A stretch of 38,307 nt of DNA from Tractidigestivibacter sp050946515 (GTDB taxonomy: Bacteria; Actinomycetota; Coriobacteriia; Coriobacteriales; Atopobiaceae). This document shows, piece by piece, positions 15,184 to 23,386 of the stretch. The translations under genes were made by a program, and so were the position numbers. Numbering within the stretch: position 1 is the first letter of the stretch; every line of letters begins with the position of its first letter. The stretch spans positions 1 to 38,307 of the forward strand of contig NZ_JBMNUX010000019.1 in assembly GCF_050946515.1 (NCBI RefSeq). Direction: 5' to 3'. The notes beneath the pieces were generated by a model. That model ran no database searches, was not told the DNA's origin, and worked only from the letters and a program-made list of their open reading frames with translations.

Positions 15184-16584
15184 ATGAACACCATCTCGGA
15201 GCAGCGCCTTGTTGGCCGGCTTCCCAAGTCTGCCTGGACCGTCATCTCGACGCTTGAGGCCGCGGGCTACGAGGCCTGGGCGGTTGGCGGCTGGGTTCGC
15301 GACGGGCTGCTTGGCCATGACGGGCATGACGTGGACGTGACCACCTCTGCGCCGTGGCAGAAGACCGAGAGCGTGCTGCGCGCCGCGGGCATCGAGGTCC
15401 ACGAGACGGGCGCAAAGCACGGCACGGTGACTGCCGTCGTGGACGGCGACCCCATCGAGACCACCACCTATCGCGTGGAGGGATCCTATTCCGACATGCG
15501 CCACCCCGACGAGGTCCGCTTCGTGACCGACGTGCGAGAAGACCTTGCGCGCCGCGACTTTACGGTTAACGCCATGGCCTGGCACCCCGAGCGCGGGCTT
15601 CTCGATCCCTTTGGCGGCCGGCGCGACCTTGAGCAGGGCGTCATTCGCGCGGTCGGCAACCCCACGGAGCGCTTTGGCGAGGACGCGCTGCGGATTCTGC
15701 GAGCGGTGCGCTTTGCGTGCAGGATGTGCTTTGCGATCGAGCCCGCCACGCAGCAGGCGCTCGTGGCGTGCGCGCCAGAGCTTGACCTGATTGCCCGAGA
15801 GCGCGTGGGGCAGGAGATGGATGGAATCCTGAAGTCCGGGCACGCCGCATGGGCGCTGCGGTCGGAGTTCGACGTGCTGGCGCGCGCGGTACCCGAGCTG
15901 GCGCCCCTACGGGGATTCGACCAGCGAAACCCGCATCACGAGTTTGACCTGTTGGAGCATACGGCTCGGACCTGCGAGGGCGTCGAGGAGTTCACGGGCG
16001 GCTGCGCGGCGCAGGCGCTTCGGTGGGCGGCGCTCTTCCACGACGTCGAGAAGCCCAGCTGCGCGACCGAAGGCGAGGACGGCGCTTGGCACTACCTGGG
16101 CCATCCCACCGAGAGCGCAAAGACGGCGCGCCGCGTAATGGAACGGCTGGCTATTCCGAAGGGCGAGTGCGCGCGTGCGTCCGCGCTGATAACGCTCCAT
16201 GACCGCGAGCTCTCGGCGTCTCCGCGCTCGGTGCGCAGGCTTCTTGCCGCCATCGAGCGGCTGTGCCCGGGGGAGGCGCCTCAGCTGGCGTTCGAGCTGC
16301 TCGACCTCATGCGTGCCGACCTGCTTGCCAAGGGGGTCCCAGAGGCGGAGCGCCTTGCGCAGGTTGATGCGTTTGAGCTGGCTCTTCGGGCGGAGCTCGC
16401 ACAGGGCGCGACGTTTCGCGTGAAGGACCTTGCCGTGAGCGGCTGCGACGTGATGCGCGAGGCGGGCGTCAAGCCAGGCCCCGCCGTGGGGGAGGCGCTG
16501 CGGGGGCTTCTCGACGACGTGGTCGCAGGGAAGGTGCCTAACGAGAAGGGTGCCCTTCTTGCTCGGCTGCGCGAAAGGTCGTGA
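15184..16584 (+). CDS. cca: CCA tRNA nucleotidyltransferase
   Basis: A 466-residue class II nucleotidyltransferase that adds or repairs the 3' CCA of tRNAs. Visible motifs are GGWVRDGLLG (35-44), the catalytic DVD pair in GHDVDVTT, RRDFTVNAM and LRAVRFA of the neck. An HD domain follows (HHEFDLLEHTARTC, then LFHDVEKP), as in Cca proteins of Actinobacteria and Proteobacteria, with an added phosphohydrolase function in some. AGGGGAG precedes the ATG. The frame is open far upstream, but that is antisense to the peptidase gene and not used. Two tRNA genes that already encode CCA follow directly. Confidence 0.93.
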   Translation: MNTISEQRLVGRLPKSAWTVISTLEAAGYEAWAVGGWVRDGLLGHDGHDVDVTTSAPWQKTESVLRAAGIEVHETGAKHGTVTAVVDGDPIETTTYRVEGSYSDMRHPDEVRFVTDVREDLARRDFTVNAMAWHPERGLLDPFGGRRDLEQGVIRAVGNPTERFGEDALRILRAVRFACRMCFAIEPATQQALVACAPELDLIARERVGQEMDGILKSGHAAWALRSEFDVLARAVPELAPLRGFDQRNPHHEFDLLEHTARTCEGVEEFTGGCAAQALRWAALFHDVEKPSCATEGEDGAWHYLGHPTESAKTARRVMERLAIPKGECARASALITLHDRELSASPRSVRRLLAAIERLCPGEAPQLAFELLDLMRADLLAKGVPEAERLAQVDAFELALRAELAQGATFRVKDLAVSGCDVMREAGVKPGPAVGEALRGLLDDVVAGKVPNEKGALLARLRERS

Positions 16585-16646
16585 GGGAAGGCGGATGGCC
16601 GCAAGTTGTGAAGAAGCGGCCATGGGAAAAAATCCCAAAATGACGC

Positions 16647-16675
16647 TTGCATCCAGCGGCGGTTTCCCGTATAGT
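16647..16675 (+). promoter_or_regulatory. Sigma-70-type promoter of the tRNA pair
   Basis: TTGCAT (16647-16652), a 17-base spacer and TATAGT (16670-16675) form a near-consensus promoter. It lies 37 bp before tRNA-Gln, which fits transcription of both tRNAs as one unit. Confidence 0.8.
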
Positions 16676-16712
16676 CTTTTCTCGCGCCAAGGCGCACAGG
16701 ACAGACATTAAT

Positions 16713-16786
16713 TGGGATGTCGTCTAGCGGTAGGACAGCGGATTCTGGTTCCGTCAACGGGAGTTCGATTCTCTCCATCCCAGCCA
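16713..16786 (+). tRNA. tRNA-Gln (CTG anticodon)
   Basis: A complete cloverleaf: acceptor TGGGATG pairs with CATCCCA, the D arm holds AGCGGTAGG, the anticodon loop is TTCTGGT on stem GCGGA/TCCGT, the T loop is TTCGATT, and the discriminator G is followed by encoded CCA. The anticodon CTG reads CAG codons. In most Actinobacteria this tRNA is first charged with glutamate and amidated, so it is a likely substrate of the GltX at 19049. Confidence 0.93.
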
Positions 16787-16806
16787 CGTCCTGCCCAACT
16801 GAATAT

Positions 16807-16883
16807 GGCCCGTTCGTCTAGCGGCCTAGGACGCCGCCCTCTCAAGGCGGAGATCAGCAGTTCGAATCTGCTACGGGCTACCA
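16807..16883 (+). tRNA. tRNA-Glu (CTC anticodon)
   Basis: Acceptor GGCCCGT pairs with ACGGGCT (one G-U), the anticodon loop is CTCTCAA on stem CCGCC/GGCGG, and the T arm is GCAG-TTCGAAT-CTGC with CCA encoded. The anticodon CTC reads GAG. It lies 20 bp after tRNA-Gln. Confidence 0.93.
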
Positions 16884-16891
16884 AGAAACCG

Positions 16892-16918
16892 CAGGTCATC
16901 GGCTAAGCCGGTGACCTG
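16892..16918 (+). terminator. Hairpin after the tRNA pair
   Basis: CAGGTCATCGGC pairs with GCCGGTGACCTG (12 bp with one G-U) around a TAA loop, eight bases after tRNA-Glu. No T-run follows, so it may be a weak terminator or a 3' stabilising stem. Confidence 0.55.
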
Positions 16919-16927
16919 AATTCGTAT

Positions 16928-17206
16928 CTAGGGCAAGCGTGCGCCAGCCAACTTTGCCGGGCTGCGATGGCGTGTGCTAGCGGACGAGGGGTTGGTGCCC
17001 ACGCCACGAAAGCCCACGCCGCTGATCACCTGCGCGCCCACGCAAACCAGCGCGTGCGTCTTGATGCCGGCGTCCTTGTTGCGGTGCTCGCGCTCTGTGC
17101 CAATCACGACGCCGACGATCGTCGCCGCCAAAAGCCGCAAGAAGACGGCCTCGCCGCTCCAGCCCTTTGCGGTTTCGAGAAGCCCGACTAGCGCGTTCCC
17201 AAGCAT
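16928..17206 (-). pseudogene. MgtC/SapB-family membrane protein remnant
   Basis: The 92 residues match the start of MgtC-type inner-membrane proteins: FLRLLAATIVGVVIGTEREH, then AGIKTHALVCVGA. This block is joined directly to QVISGVGFRGVGTN, which in intact members lies a membrane helix further on (usually AAQVVSGIGFLGAGT). The segment between is missing, and after NPSSAS the frame runs into unrelated sequence. Intact members are about 220-240 residues, so this is a decayed gene with an internal deletion and a lost C-terminus. It lies tail-to-tail with tRNA-Glu. Confidence 0.75.
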
Positions 17207-17347
17207 CAAGCACCCCTGGTTTCATCAAATCTTTAAGAGAGAGACAAACAACCCATACTAGGGAACTGCTTGGCTTTTTCAGCGAGAAGGGCGAGCGTGT
17301 CTACAAGCGGCGCTCTTCGGGCGTGGAGGCGGGCGTCTGGGCTGCGC

Positions 17348-18967
17348 CTATGCGCACCCGATGCATCCGTCGCACGCGCCGTCGCACGAAAACGCCTGCG
17401 CCGTCGGGGTTGCGGCAAGGCCGCCCTCGGCCGTCTCGCGCAGGGAGGCGGGAAGCGCGTGGCCGACCTCGGACATCGCGACGACTGCCTCGTCAAACGG
17501 AACCAGGCTCGTGATTCCTGCAAGCGCGAGCTGAGCAGAGCACATGGCCACCGAGACGCCCATGGCGTTCCTTGCCTGGCAGGGGTACTCAACCATCCCT
17601 CGCACGGGGTCGCACACGAGCCCCAGCGTGTTGGCGATCGCCAGCGCTGCCGCGTCCAGGCACTGCGATGCGCTTCCTCCGAGCATCTCGACCAGCGCGC
17701 TTGACGCCATGGCGGTTGCGGCGCCGACCTCTGCCTGGCACCCTCCCTCGGCGCCGGCAACGGTGGCGTTGGTCGAGATGATGGCCCCTATTGCCGAGGC
17801 GTTCCAAAGCGCCTTCTTGACCAGCGCCTCGTCTGCCCCGACGGACTCGGCGACCGCCAGAATCGACCCCGGCACCACGCCCGAGCTTCCCGCCGTCGGC
17901 GCCGCAACGATCACGCCCATCGTCGCCGAGCGCTCCAGCGTGGCCATCGCCATCGCGATGCCGCGCGTTGCCGTCGCGCCCATGAGCGCGTCGCACACGG
18001 GGGTCTTGCCGGACATGCTCACGCGCAGCGCCTCGCCGCCAATCATGCCGCCGAGCGAGCGCTTGGGGTGGCTTATCGCCTCGACCGTCTCGTCGCGCAT
18101 GACCTGCAGCACGCGGTCGAGCATGGCGTCGACTTCGGAGCCCGCAAGCCCCTGGGCTGCCGCGATGCCCAGCTCGCGCCCGCGCATGAGCTCGCCTATC
18201 GAGAGGTCATTCTTCTCGCTCAACGCCACGAGGTCTGCGCCGGTGGCAAAGGCGTACGGGGCGTCCTCGTCAGCGTCTCCAATCGCGGGCCCTGCTCCAG
18301 GAACATCAACTTGCGAAGCAAAGCCAACGTGGGGAACCTGCCGCAGAAGCTCAATGAGCTCCTGGTCAACGGCCTCGTCTACCTCAAAGACGGTGTATGC
18401 GGCGCCTCCGCGCTCATGGCGAAACGTGCGCATGGTCGCGATGTTCACGCCTGCGCCGGAAAGCACTGCGGTCAGCGCGGCCAGGACGCCGGGGCGATCC
18501 TCGTGCGCCACGAACACGGTGGGCATCTCGCCCGCGATGTCTACGGGCACGCCGTCGATGGAGGAGAGGCGAATGCGCCCGCCGCCGAGCGACTCGCCCA
18601 TGACCGAGATCTCCTTTCCGCCCTTGATGCGCATGCGAATCTCGACGGTGTTGGGGTGAAGGGTCTCGTCCTCTCCCTGCTCGATGATCGCGAAGTTGAG
18701 CCCGGCCTCGCCGGCAAGCTCGAAGGAGCGGCGAACGCGCACGTCGTCGGGGGCAAGCCCCAAGATGCCCGCCACCAGCGCGCGGTCGGTGCCATGGCCT
18801 GCGTGCGTGCGCGAGAAGGAGTTGTACAACAAGAAGTCGACGCTCTCGAGCGGCTGGGGCGCCAGCGAGCGCGCCACCAGAGCGATGCGCAGGGCGCCAG
18901 CGGTATGCGAGGAAGACGGCCCCACCATGACGGGACCCAGCACCTCAAATGCGGACATCGTGACCAT
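17348..18967 (-). CDS. L-serine dehydratase, one-chain Fe-S type
   Basis: A 539-residue enzyme converting L-serine to pyruvate and ammonia. The N-terminal beta domain has FEVLGPVMVGPSSSHTAGA and an ACT-like segment (VFVAHEDRPGVLAALTAVLS). The alpha domain follows with SIGELMRGRE, PTAGSSGVVPG, EGGCQAEVG, LVCDPVRGMVEYPC and a Cys-rich C-terminus (CDGACDGCIGCA). Conserved cysteines in these blocks ligate an oxygen-sensitive [4Fe-4S] cluster, as in type 2 single-chain dehydratases. The ATG at 18967 has GGGAGAG upstream and is preferred to the far upstream start of the frame. It lies 81 bp after gltX on the same strand and may share its transcript. It supports growth on amino acids. Confidence 0.92.
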   Translation of the reverse strand: MVTMSAFEVLGPVMVGPSSSHTAGALRIALVARSLAPQPLESVDFLLYNSFSRTHAGHGTDRALVAGILGLAPDDVRVRRSFELAGEAGLNFAIIEQGEDETLHPNTVEIRMRIKGGKEISVMGESLGGGRIRLSSIDGVPVDIAGEMPTVFVAHEDRPGVLAALTAVLSGAGVNIATMRTFRHERGGAAYTVFEVDEAVDQELIELLRQVPHVGFASQVDVPGAGPAIGDADEDAPYAFATGADLVALSEKNDLSIGELMRGRELGIAAAQGLAGSEVDAMLDRVLQVMRDETVEAISHPKRSLGGMIGGEALRVSMSGKTPVCDALMGATATRGIAMAMATLERSATMGVIVAAPTAGSSGVVPGSILAVAESVGADEALVKKALWNASAIGAIISTNATVAGAEGGCQAEVGAATAMASSALVEMLGGSASQCLDAAALAIANTLGLVCDPVRGMVEYPCQARNAMGVSVAMCSAQLALAGITSLVPFDEAVVAMSEVGHALPASLRETAEGGLAATPTAQAFSCDGACDGCIGCA

Positions 18968-19048
18968 AGCAACTCTCCCTCGTAAAAACGGCGCCAGCCC
19001 CGACCATGCGAGACTGGCGTCGCAGGCAGACAAAAGGCGGCTGCCGAG

Positions 19049-20536
19049 CTAGTTTGCCATCGGCAGCGCGCGGTCCAGGCGGGCAAGCACGCAGTCGCGG
19101 CCGAGCAGCTCAAGCGACTCGCCGAGCGGCGGGGAAACCTGGTTTCCGCACTCGGCAACGCGCACGGAGCCGTAGAACTTGCGCTTGTTGGAGCCGACCT
19201 TCTCGGGCAGGGGCTCCAGCGCGGCGTCGATCGTGGCGGCCTTCCAGCTATCGGCAGGAATTGCGGCCAGGGCCTCGCGGGCGGCCACAAGCGCATCATG
19301 CGCGCCTTCGCGCTCCAGGTTCTTCTTGACGCTCTTCTCGTCAAAGGTCACGCTGTCGCCCTCGTAGAGGAAGCGCGCCTTCCCGATGACGTCCGGCGCC
19401 ACGGTGGTGCGCGGCTTCAGGATGGAGGAGAGCAGGTCGTACCAGGCGTCGTCGTGGGCGAGCGCGCCGTCGGTCTCAAGGCCGGCGGACACGAGCTGCG
19501 GGATCAGCACCTGGGTCGAGAAGGTGCGGTCGTCCATGGCCATGAGGTAGGCCTGGTTGATGGCGTCGAGCTTCTTGGGGTCGAACGTGGAGGGGTTCTT
19601 GGACACGTGGTCGAGCGAGAACTCGCGCGCCAGCACGTCGCGCGGCACGATGGTGGTCTCGCCGTCCAGCGACCAGCCGAGAAGCGCCAGGTAGTTCACG
19701 AACGCGTCGGAGAGGTAGCCCGCGTCGCGGTACTCCTCCACGCTCGTGGCCCCGTGGCGCTTTGAGAGCTTCTTGCCGTCAGGGCCCAGAATCATCGAGA
19801 TGTGCGCGAAGGTGGGCACCGGCGCGCCGAGCGCCTCGTAGACCATGACCTGGCGCGGCGTGTTGGACAGGTGGTCGTCGCCGCGGATGACGTGCGTGAT
19901 GCCCATCATGGCGTCGTCGACGACGGTCGCGAAGTTGTAGGTGGGGGTGCCGTCGGAGCGGAAGATGATGAAGTCGTCCAGCTCCTTGGCGTTGAAGGTG
20001 ACGTCGCCGTGCACCGCGTCGTGAACGATCACGTCGCCGCGGTCCAGCGGCACCTTGATGCGAAGGGTGTAGGGCTCGCCTGCGGCGATGCGAGCCTTTG
20101 CCTCCTCGGGCGGGATGTTGCGGCAGGTTCGCTGATAGCCCTGGAAGGGGTCGTGGCGCTCCTCGGCGGCTTTCTTGTCGGCGGCGAGCTTCTCGGGCGT
20201 GCAGAAGCAAGGGTAGGCCTTGCCCTCGTCCCACAGGCGCTGCGCTGCGTCGCGGTAGAGCTGCATGCGGTCGGTCTGCTTGTAGGGGCCATAGTCGCCG
20301 CCAACGCCGGGCCCCTCGTCCCAGTCAAGGCCCAGCCAGCGCATGGCGCGCAGGATGACCTGGGTGTTTTCCTCGGTGGAGCGGGTGGGGTCGGTGTCGT
20401 CGATGCGCAGGATGAACGTGCCGTGATTTGCGCGGGCGAACGCCCAGTTATAGATTGCGGTGCGCGCGCCGCCCACGTGGAGCTTGCCGGTGGGGGAGGG
20501 CGCAAAGCGCACGCGCACGGGAGTGCTGTCAGCCAA
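19049..20536 (-). CDS. gltX: Glutamyl-tRNA synthetase
   Basis: A 495-residue class I synthetase. The HIGH-type motif appears as FAPSPTGKLHVGGARTA, the Glu-binding region as LRIDDTDPTRS, and the KMSKS-type motif as KKLSKRHGA. No GlnRS gene or Gat amidotransferase is in the window; if the organism lacks GlnRS this enzyme would also charge tRNA-Gln. I prefer the TTG at 20536: GAGAGG lies eight bases upstream and the product begins LADSTPVRVRF. The ATG at 20566 sits within about 10 bases of the putative -10 TATACT (20578-20583), too close for a normal leader, and has no ribosome site. Serine dehydratase follows. Confidence 0.93.
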   Translation of the reverse strand: MADSTPVRVRFAPSPTGKLHVGGARTAIYNWAFARANHGTFILRIDDTDPTRSTEENTQVILRAMRWLGLDWDEGPGVGGDYGPYKQTDRMQLYRDAAQRLWDEGKAYPCFCTPEKLAADKKAAEERHDPFQGYQRTCRNIPPEEAKARIAAGEPYTLRIKVPLDRGDVIVHDAVHGDVTFNAKELDDFIIFRSDGTPTYNFATVVDDAMMGITHVIRGDDHLSNTPRQVMVYEALGAPVPTFAHISMILGPDGKKLSKRHGATSVEEYRDAGYLSDAFVNYLALLGWSLDGETTIVPRDVLAREFSLDHVSKNPSTFDPKKLDAINQAYLMAMDDRTFSTQVLIPQLVSAGLETDGALAHDDAWYDLLSSILKPRTTVAPDVIGKARFLYEGDSVTFDEKSVKKNLEREGAHDALVAAREALAAIPADSWKAATIDAALEPLPEKVGSNKRKFYGSVRVAECGNQVSPPLGESLELLGRDCVLARLDRALPMAN

Positions 20537-20577
20537 GGTGGAACCTCTCGTCTCGAGCCTTTTCATGAACGCGCTCT

Positions 20578-20583
20578 AGTATA
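20578..20583 (-). promoter_or_regulatory. Putative -10 of the gltX promoter
   Basis: The minus strand reads TATACT, preceded by TGAC. No good -35 is found at 16-18 bases. Its position argues for the downstream TTG as the gltX start. Confidence 0.5.
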
Positions 20584-20681
20584 GTCACTCGTGGGGTCAC
20601 AAAGTCTACTTCACACGCTTTACGCGCTGCAGCCTGCGGTTTGTTTCCCGCTTGCCTCGATTTTCTTTGCTTGCCGCCCAA

Positions 20682-20706
20682 GATTTTTGAATTACTCTCA
20701 AAAATC
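20682..20706. promoter_or_regulatory. Inverted repeat GATTTTTGA-N7-TCAAAAATC
   Basis: Perfect 9-bp arms separated by seven bases lie 58 bp before the TetR-type gene at 20765 in an AT-rich stretch between divergent genes. The size and symmetry suit an operator, perhaps autoregulatory for the adjacent TetR-type protein; the assignment is inference. Confidence 0.45.
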
Positions 20707-20764
20707 GAAAGTGCTGATGCTATCATCAATCTGTTATGAGTTCATTCATGGTGGATAGGGGCCC

Positions 20765-21598
20765 ATGAACATGGCGTTGCTAGACGAGAAGACGACGGCT
20801 GAGCTGGCAGCAAGCTTCAAAAAGGCCAGCGCGGTGGCAAAGACCAATCTTGAGGAGAAAGTAACAAAGCAGACGACGCGGCTTCGCAGCAGTGCCAAGA
20901 CGCGCAAGAGCGCAGCGACGCGCGAGCGCATCATGGCCGCCGCGACCGAGATCATGGTCGAGCGTGTGAACACCGACTTCCAGATGAGCGAGGTCTCCAC
21001 TCGCTGCAAGATGTCCAAGGGCGCTCTCTACTATTACTTCTCCGACAGGGACGCGCTGGTAGAGGCCATTTTTGACCGCTCCATCGAAGAGCTTGTCAAC
21101 GCCGTGGAGCAGGCCGTCTCCGAGGCCAACTCCGCCATCGAGGCGCTCGTGCGCCTGACGCACGTCGTCACCGAGCGCATGAGCTCCGGAAGCCCGCTGG
21201 CGCTTGCCCTCACGCGCGAGGTCGTCGACGCCAACAACAACGTGATCCCAACCGTCGAGACCCACTTCGCCCGCATCATCTCGATTATCGGCGCCCAGCT
21301 CGAGCGCGCGAAGGTCGAGGGCGTCATCCGCCCGGACGTCGACAGCAGGATTGGCGCGCTTGCCATCTCGGGCTCGTTCATCCTCCCGTCGCTCGCGCTT
21401 GAGGCCACGGGCCCCAAGGGCGAAGAGGAGACGAGCGAGCTTGCCGACGCCCTTATCGACGTCATGCTCAACGGTATGGGCACTGCCCAGACCAAGGCCG
21501 AGATCAACGCTGCCCTCAACCGCGTTGGGAAGGATGCCGAGTCCGGAAAGGACGGGCCTTCAACTTCTGGCGATTCTGCGTCAGGCGACGGCAAATAG
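20765..21598 (+). CDS. TetR-family regulator with long basic N-terminal extension
   Basis: A 277-residue regulator. The TetR DNA-binding domain is at about residues 52-100 (TRERIMAAATEIM, then MSEVSTRCKMSKGALYYYFS). The first 50 residues form an unusual Lys/Arg/Thr-rich extension (LEEKVTKQTTRLRSSAKTRK) that typical TetR proteins, about 190-220 residues, lack. The C-terminal 35 residues are also low-complexity (GKDGPSTSGDSASGDGK). The ligand-binding helical domain lies between. It is 75 bp before metK, but a link to SAM metabolism is not shown. The start at 20765 is chosen for AGGGG upstream; an in-frame ATG at 20771 is possible. An inverted repeat upstream may be its own operator. Confidence 0.85.
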   Translation: MNMALLDEKTTAELAASFKKASAVAKTNLEEKVTKQTTRLRSSAKTRKSAATRERIMAAATEIMVERVNTDFQMSEVSTRCKMSKGALYYYFSDRDALVEAIFDRSIEELVNAVEQAVSEANSAIEALVRLTHVVTERMSSGSPLALALTREVVDANNNVIPTVETHFARIISIIGAQLERAKVEGVIRPDVDSRIGALAISGSFILPSLALEATGPKGEEETSELADALIDVMLNGMGTAQTKAEINAALNRVGKDAESGKDGPSTSGDSASGDGK

Positions 21599-21673
21599 CA
21601 CCGCTCGCCGTTGGCGCCGTTTCAATTGTCTATTCTTTGACGGGTCTTGCGCCCAGGTAGAAAGGAACTGTAC

Positions 21674-22909
21674 ATGCCTAGCAAGAACTACGTGTTCACC
21701 TCGGAGAGCGTAACCGAGGGCCATCCTGACAAGATGTGCGACCAGATCTCCGATGCCATCCTCGACGCAATCTTCTCGCGCGAGCTTGAGCTTCAGAAGG
21801 CTGGCGACCCCAAGGCCAACGTCAAGAACGTGCGTGCCGCCATCGAGACCTTCACCACCACCGGCACCATCGTCGTGATGGGCGAGGTCCGCACCGAGGC
21901 CTACGTCGACGTGCAGAAGATCGTCCGCGACACCGTCCGCAAGATTGGCTACACCCGCGCCAAGTACGGCTTTGACGCCGACACCTGCGGCGTGCTCAAC
22001 CTGATTCACGAGCAGAGCCCCGACATCGCCCAGGGCGTCGACGGCACCTTCGCGCGCGCCAACGACCAGGACGCCATCGACAAGATTGGCGCCGGCGACC
22101 AGGGCATGATGTTCGGCTACGCCTCCGACGAGACCGACGTCCTTATGCCTATGCCCATCTACCTGGCGCAGCGCATGGCCAAGAAGCTTGCCGAGGTCCG
22201 CAAGGAGGGCACCCTCACCTACCTGCGCCCGGACGGAAAGACCCAGGTGACCGTCCGCTACGAGGACGACAAGCCCGTGGAGGTCACGGCCATCGTCGTG
22301 TCAACGCAGCATGCCGCCGACGTCAAGCTTTCCGAGATCCGCGAGGACATCATCGAGAAGGTTATTAGGCCCGTTCTCGACGAGGTCGGCATCAAGTGGG
22401 ATGACGCCAAGATCTACGTCAACCCCACCGGCCGCTTCGTGGTCGGCGGCCCCATGGGCGACACCGGCCTTACCGGCCGCAAGATCATCGTCGACACCTA
22501 CGGCGGCATGGGTCGCCACGGCGGCGGTGCCTTCTCTGGCAAGGACCCCACCAAGGTCGACCGCTCTGCAAGCTACGCCGCCCGCTGGGTTGCCAAGAAC
22601 GTCGTGGCTGCCGGCCTGGCCCACAAGTGCGAGGTCGAGCTCGCCTACGCCATCGGCATCCCTGACCCCGTTTCCATCATGGTTGACACCTTTGGCACCG
22701 GCTCCGTCGACGACGAGGTGCTCTCCAAGGCTGTCGAAAAGGTCTTTGACCTGCGTCCTGGCGCCATCATCCGCGACCTCGACCTGCAGCGCCCGATTTA
22801 CGAGAAGACCGCTGCCTATGGTCACTTTGGCCGCGACGACGCCGACTTCACCTGGGAAAAGACCAATCGCGTCGACGAGCTCAAGGACGCTGTCGCCCAG
22901 CTGCAGTAG
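21674..22909 (+). CDS. metK: S-adenosylmethionine synthetase
   Basis: A 411-residue MetK that makes SAM from methionine and ATP in the cytoplasm. Visible motifs are FTSESVTEGHPDK (ATP/Mg binding), GAGDQGMMFGYA (signature 1) and GGGAFSGKDPTKVDRS (signature 2, P-loop-like). Length and order match bacterial MetK. The ATG at 21674 follows AAAGGAA; the frame extends nine codons upstream without a better start. No SAM riboswitch is apparent in the 75-bp leader. A strong terminator follows. Confidence 0.96.
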   Translation: MPSKNYVFTSESVTEGHPDKMCDQISDAILDAIFSRELELQKAGDPKANVKNVRAAIETFTTTGTIVVMGEVRTEAYVDVQKIVRDTVRKIGYTRAKYGFDADTCGVLNLIHEQSPDIAQGVDGTFARANDQDAIDKIGAGDQGMMFGYASDETDVLMPMPIYLAQRMAKKLAEVRKEGTLTYLRPDGKTQVTVRYEDDKPVEVTAIVVSTQHAADVKLSEIREDIIEKVIRPVLDEVGIKWDDAKIYVNPTGRFVVGGPMGDTGLTGRKIIVDTYGGMGRHGGGAFSGKDPTKVDRSASYAARWVAKNVVAAGLAHKCEVELAYAIGIPDPVSIMVDTFGTGSVDDEVLSKAVEKVFDLRPGAIIRDLDLQRPIYEKTAAYGHFGRDDADFTWEKTNRVDELKDAVAQLQ

Positions 22910-22958
22910 GCTTTGCCGCGCCGGCAGCACAGCCTACCAATCGGCTCTTTGACCTGAC

Positions 22959-23026
22959 GACCCTTCCTTTGCCTTCGAGAGGAGTGCGAATGCGCGCCTC
23001 TCTTCTGGCAGGGGAGGGTCTTTTTT
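22959..23026 (+). terminator. Compound rho-independent terminator after metK
   Basis: GACCCTTCC (22959-22967) pairs with GGGAGGGTC (23012-23020), followed by TTTTTT. An inner hairpin (GAGAGG with CCTCTC) sits between the arms. Confidence 0.85.
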
Positions 23027-23090
23027 GTCTTTCGAGGTAGCCGGTCGACGAATTGGCACCCTGTTAGCCGCGCCGAAGTGCGTTTGGGTG

Positions 23091-23333
23091 CGCTGAAGTG
23101 CCCTTAGTTACACAAATCTTGGCGAAATTGCACCGAAGTGCCCTTAGTTACACTGGGATATGGCGAGCCCTCAAGTAGTCGGCAAAGAGCATGCCCAATA
23201 TATTGTGGTTAGTTGGAAACCAAACCACTATGGGTAGGAACGCTACTTTTGCCAGCCTTGAAACCCAGTGTAACTAAGGGCACTTCGGTGCAAAAATCTC
23301 AGAATTTGTGTAACTAAGGGCAGTTCGATGCAG
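23091..23333. repeat. 243-bp palindromic repeat with four copies of a 19-mer
   Basis: The motif GAAGTGCCCTTAGTTACAC occurs at 23095-23113 and 23135-23153 in direct orientation and, inverted, at 23268-23286 and 23308-23326 (the last with one mismatch). Within each arm the two copies start exactly 40 bases apart. The arms are imperfect inverted repeats of about 67-70 bases around a 106-base core, which holds its own hairpin (GTGGTT...AACCAC). A further degenerate copy (CGCCGAAGTGCG) lies just outside at about 23071. There is no ORF. It lies between the metK terminator and the hairpin that ends the leftward hydrolase gene; the other bases of 22910-23386 hold nothing else I can identify. Confidence 0.85.
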
Positions 23334-23364
23334 AGCAGGCGCCGCGATGCGGCGCCTGCTCTGC
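23330..23364 (-). terminator. 16-bp perfect hairpin after the hydrolase gene
   Basis: GCAGAGCAGGCGCCGC (23330-23345) pairs perfectly with 23349-23364 around a 3-base loop, 22 bp past the stop of the leftward hydrolase. No T-run follows on either strand. It touches the palindromic repeat. Confidence 0.6.
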
Positions 23365-23386
23365 CTAGTGACGTTTGATGCGAGCT

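Noticed and set aside
16595..16636. Hairpins ATGGCCGC/GCGGCCAT and GGGAAAAAATCCC as a cca terminator
   Set aside because: No T-run follows on the cca strand; the structure is possible but too weak to call.
20537..20764. T-box leader for gltX
   Set aside because: The probable -10 lies within about 50 bases of the start codon, leaving no room for a T-box, and no T-box sequence is seen.
21599..21673. SAM riboswitch before metK
   Set aside because: The 75-bp leader is too short and shows no SAM-I, SAM-II or SAM-IV core.
23091..23333. CRISPR array
   Set aside because: Only four copies, two in each orientation, with 40-base period and no unique spacers of equal type; no cas gene in the window.
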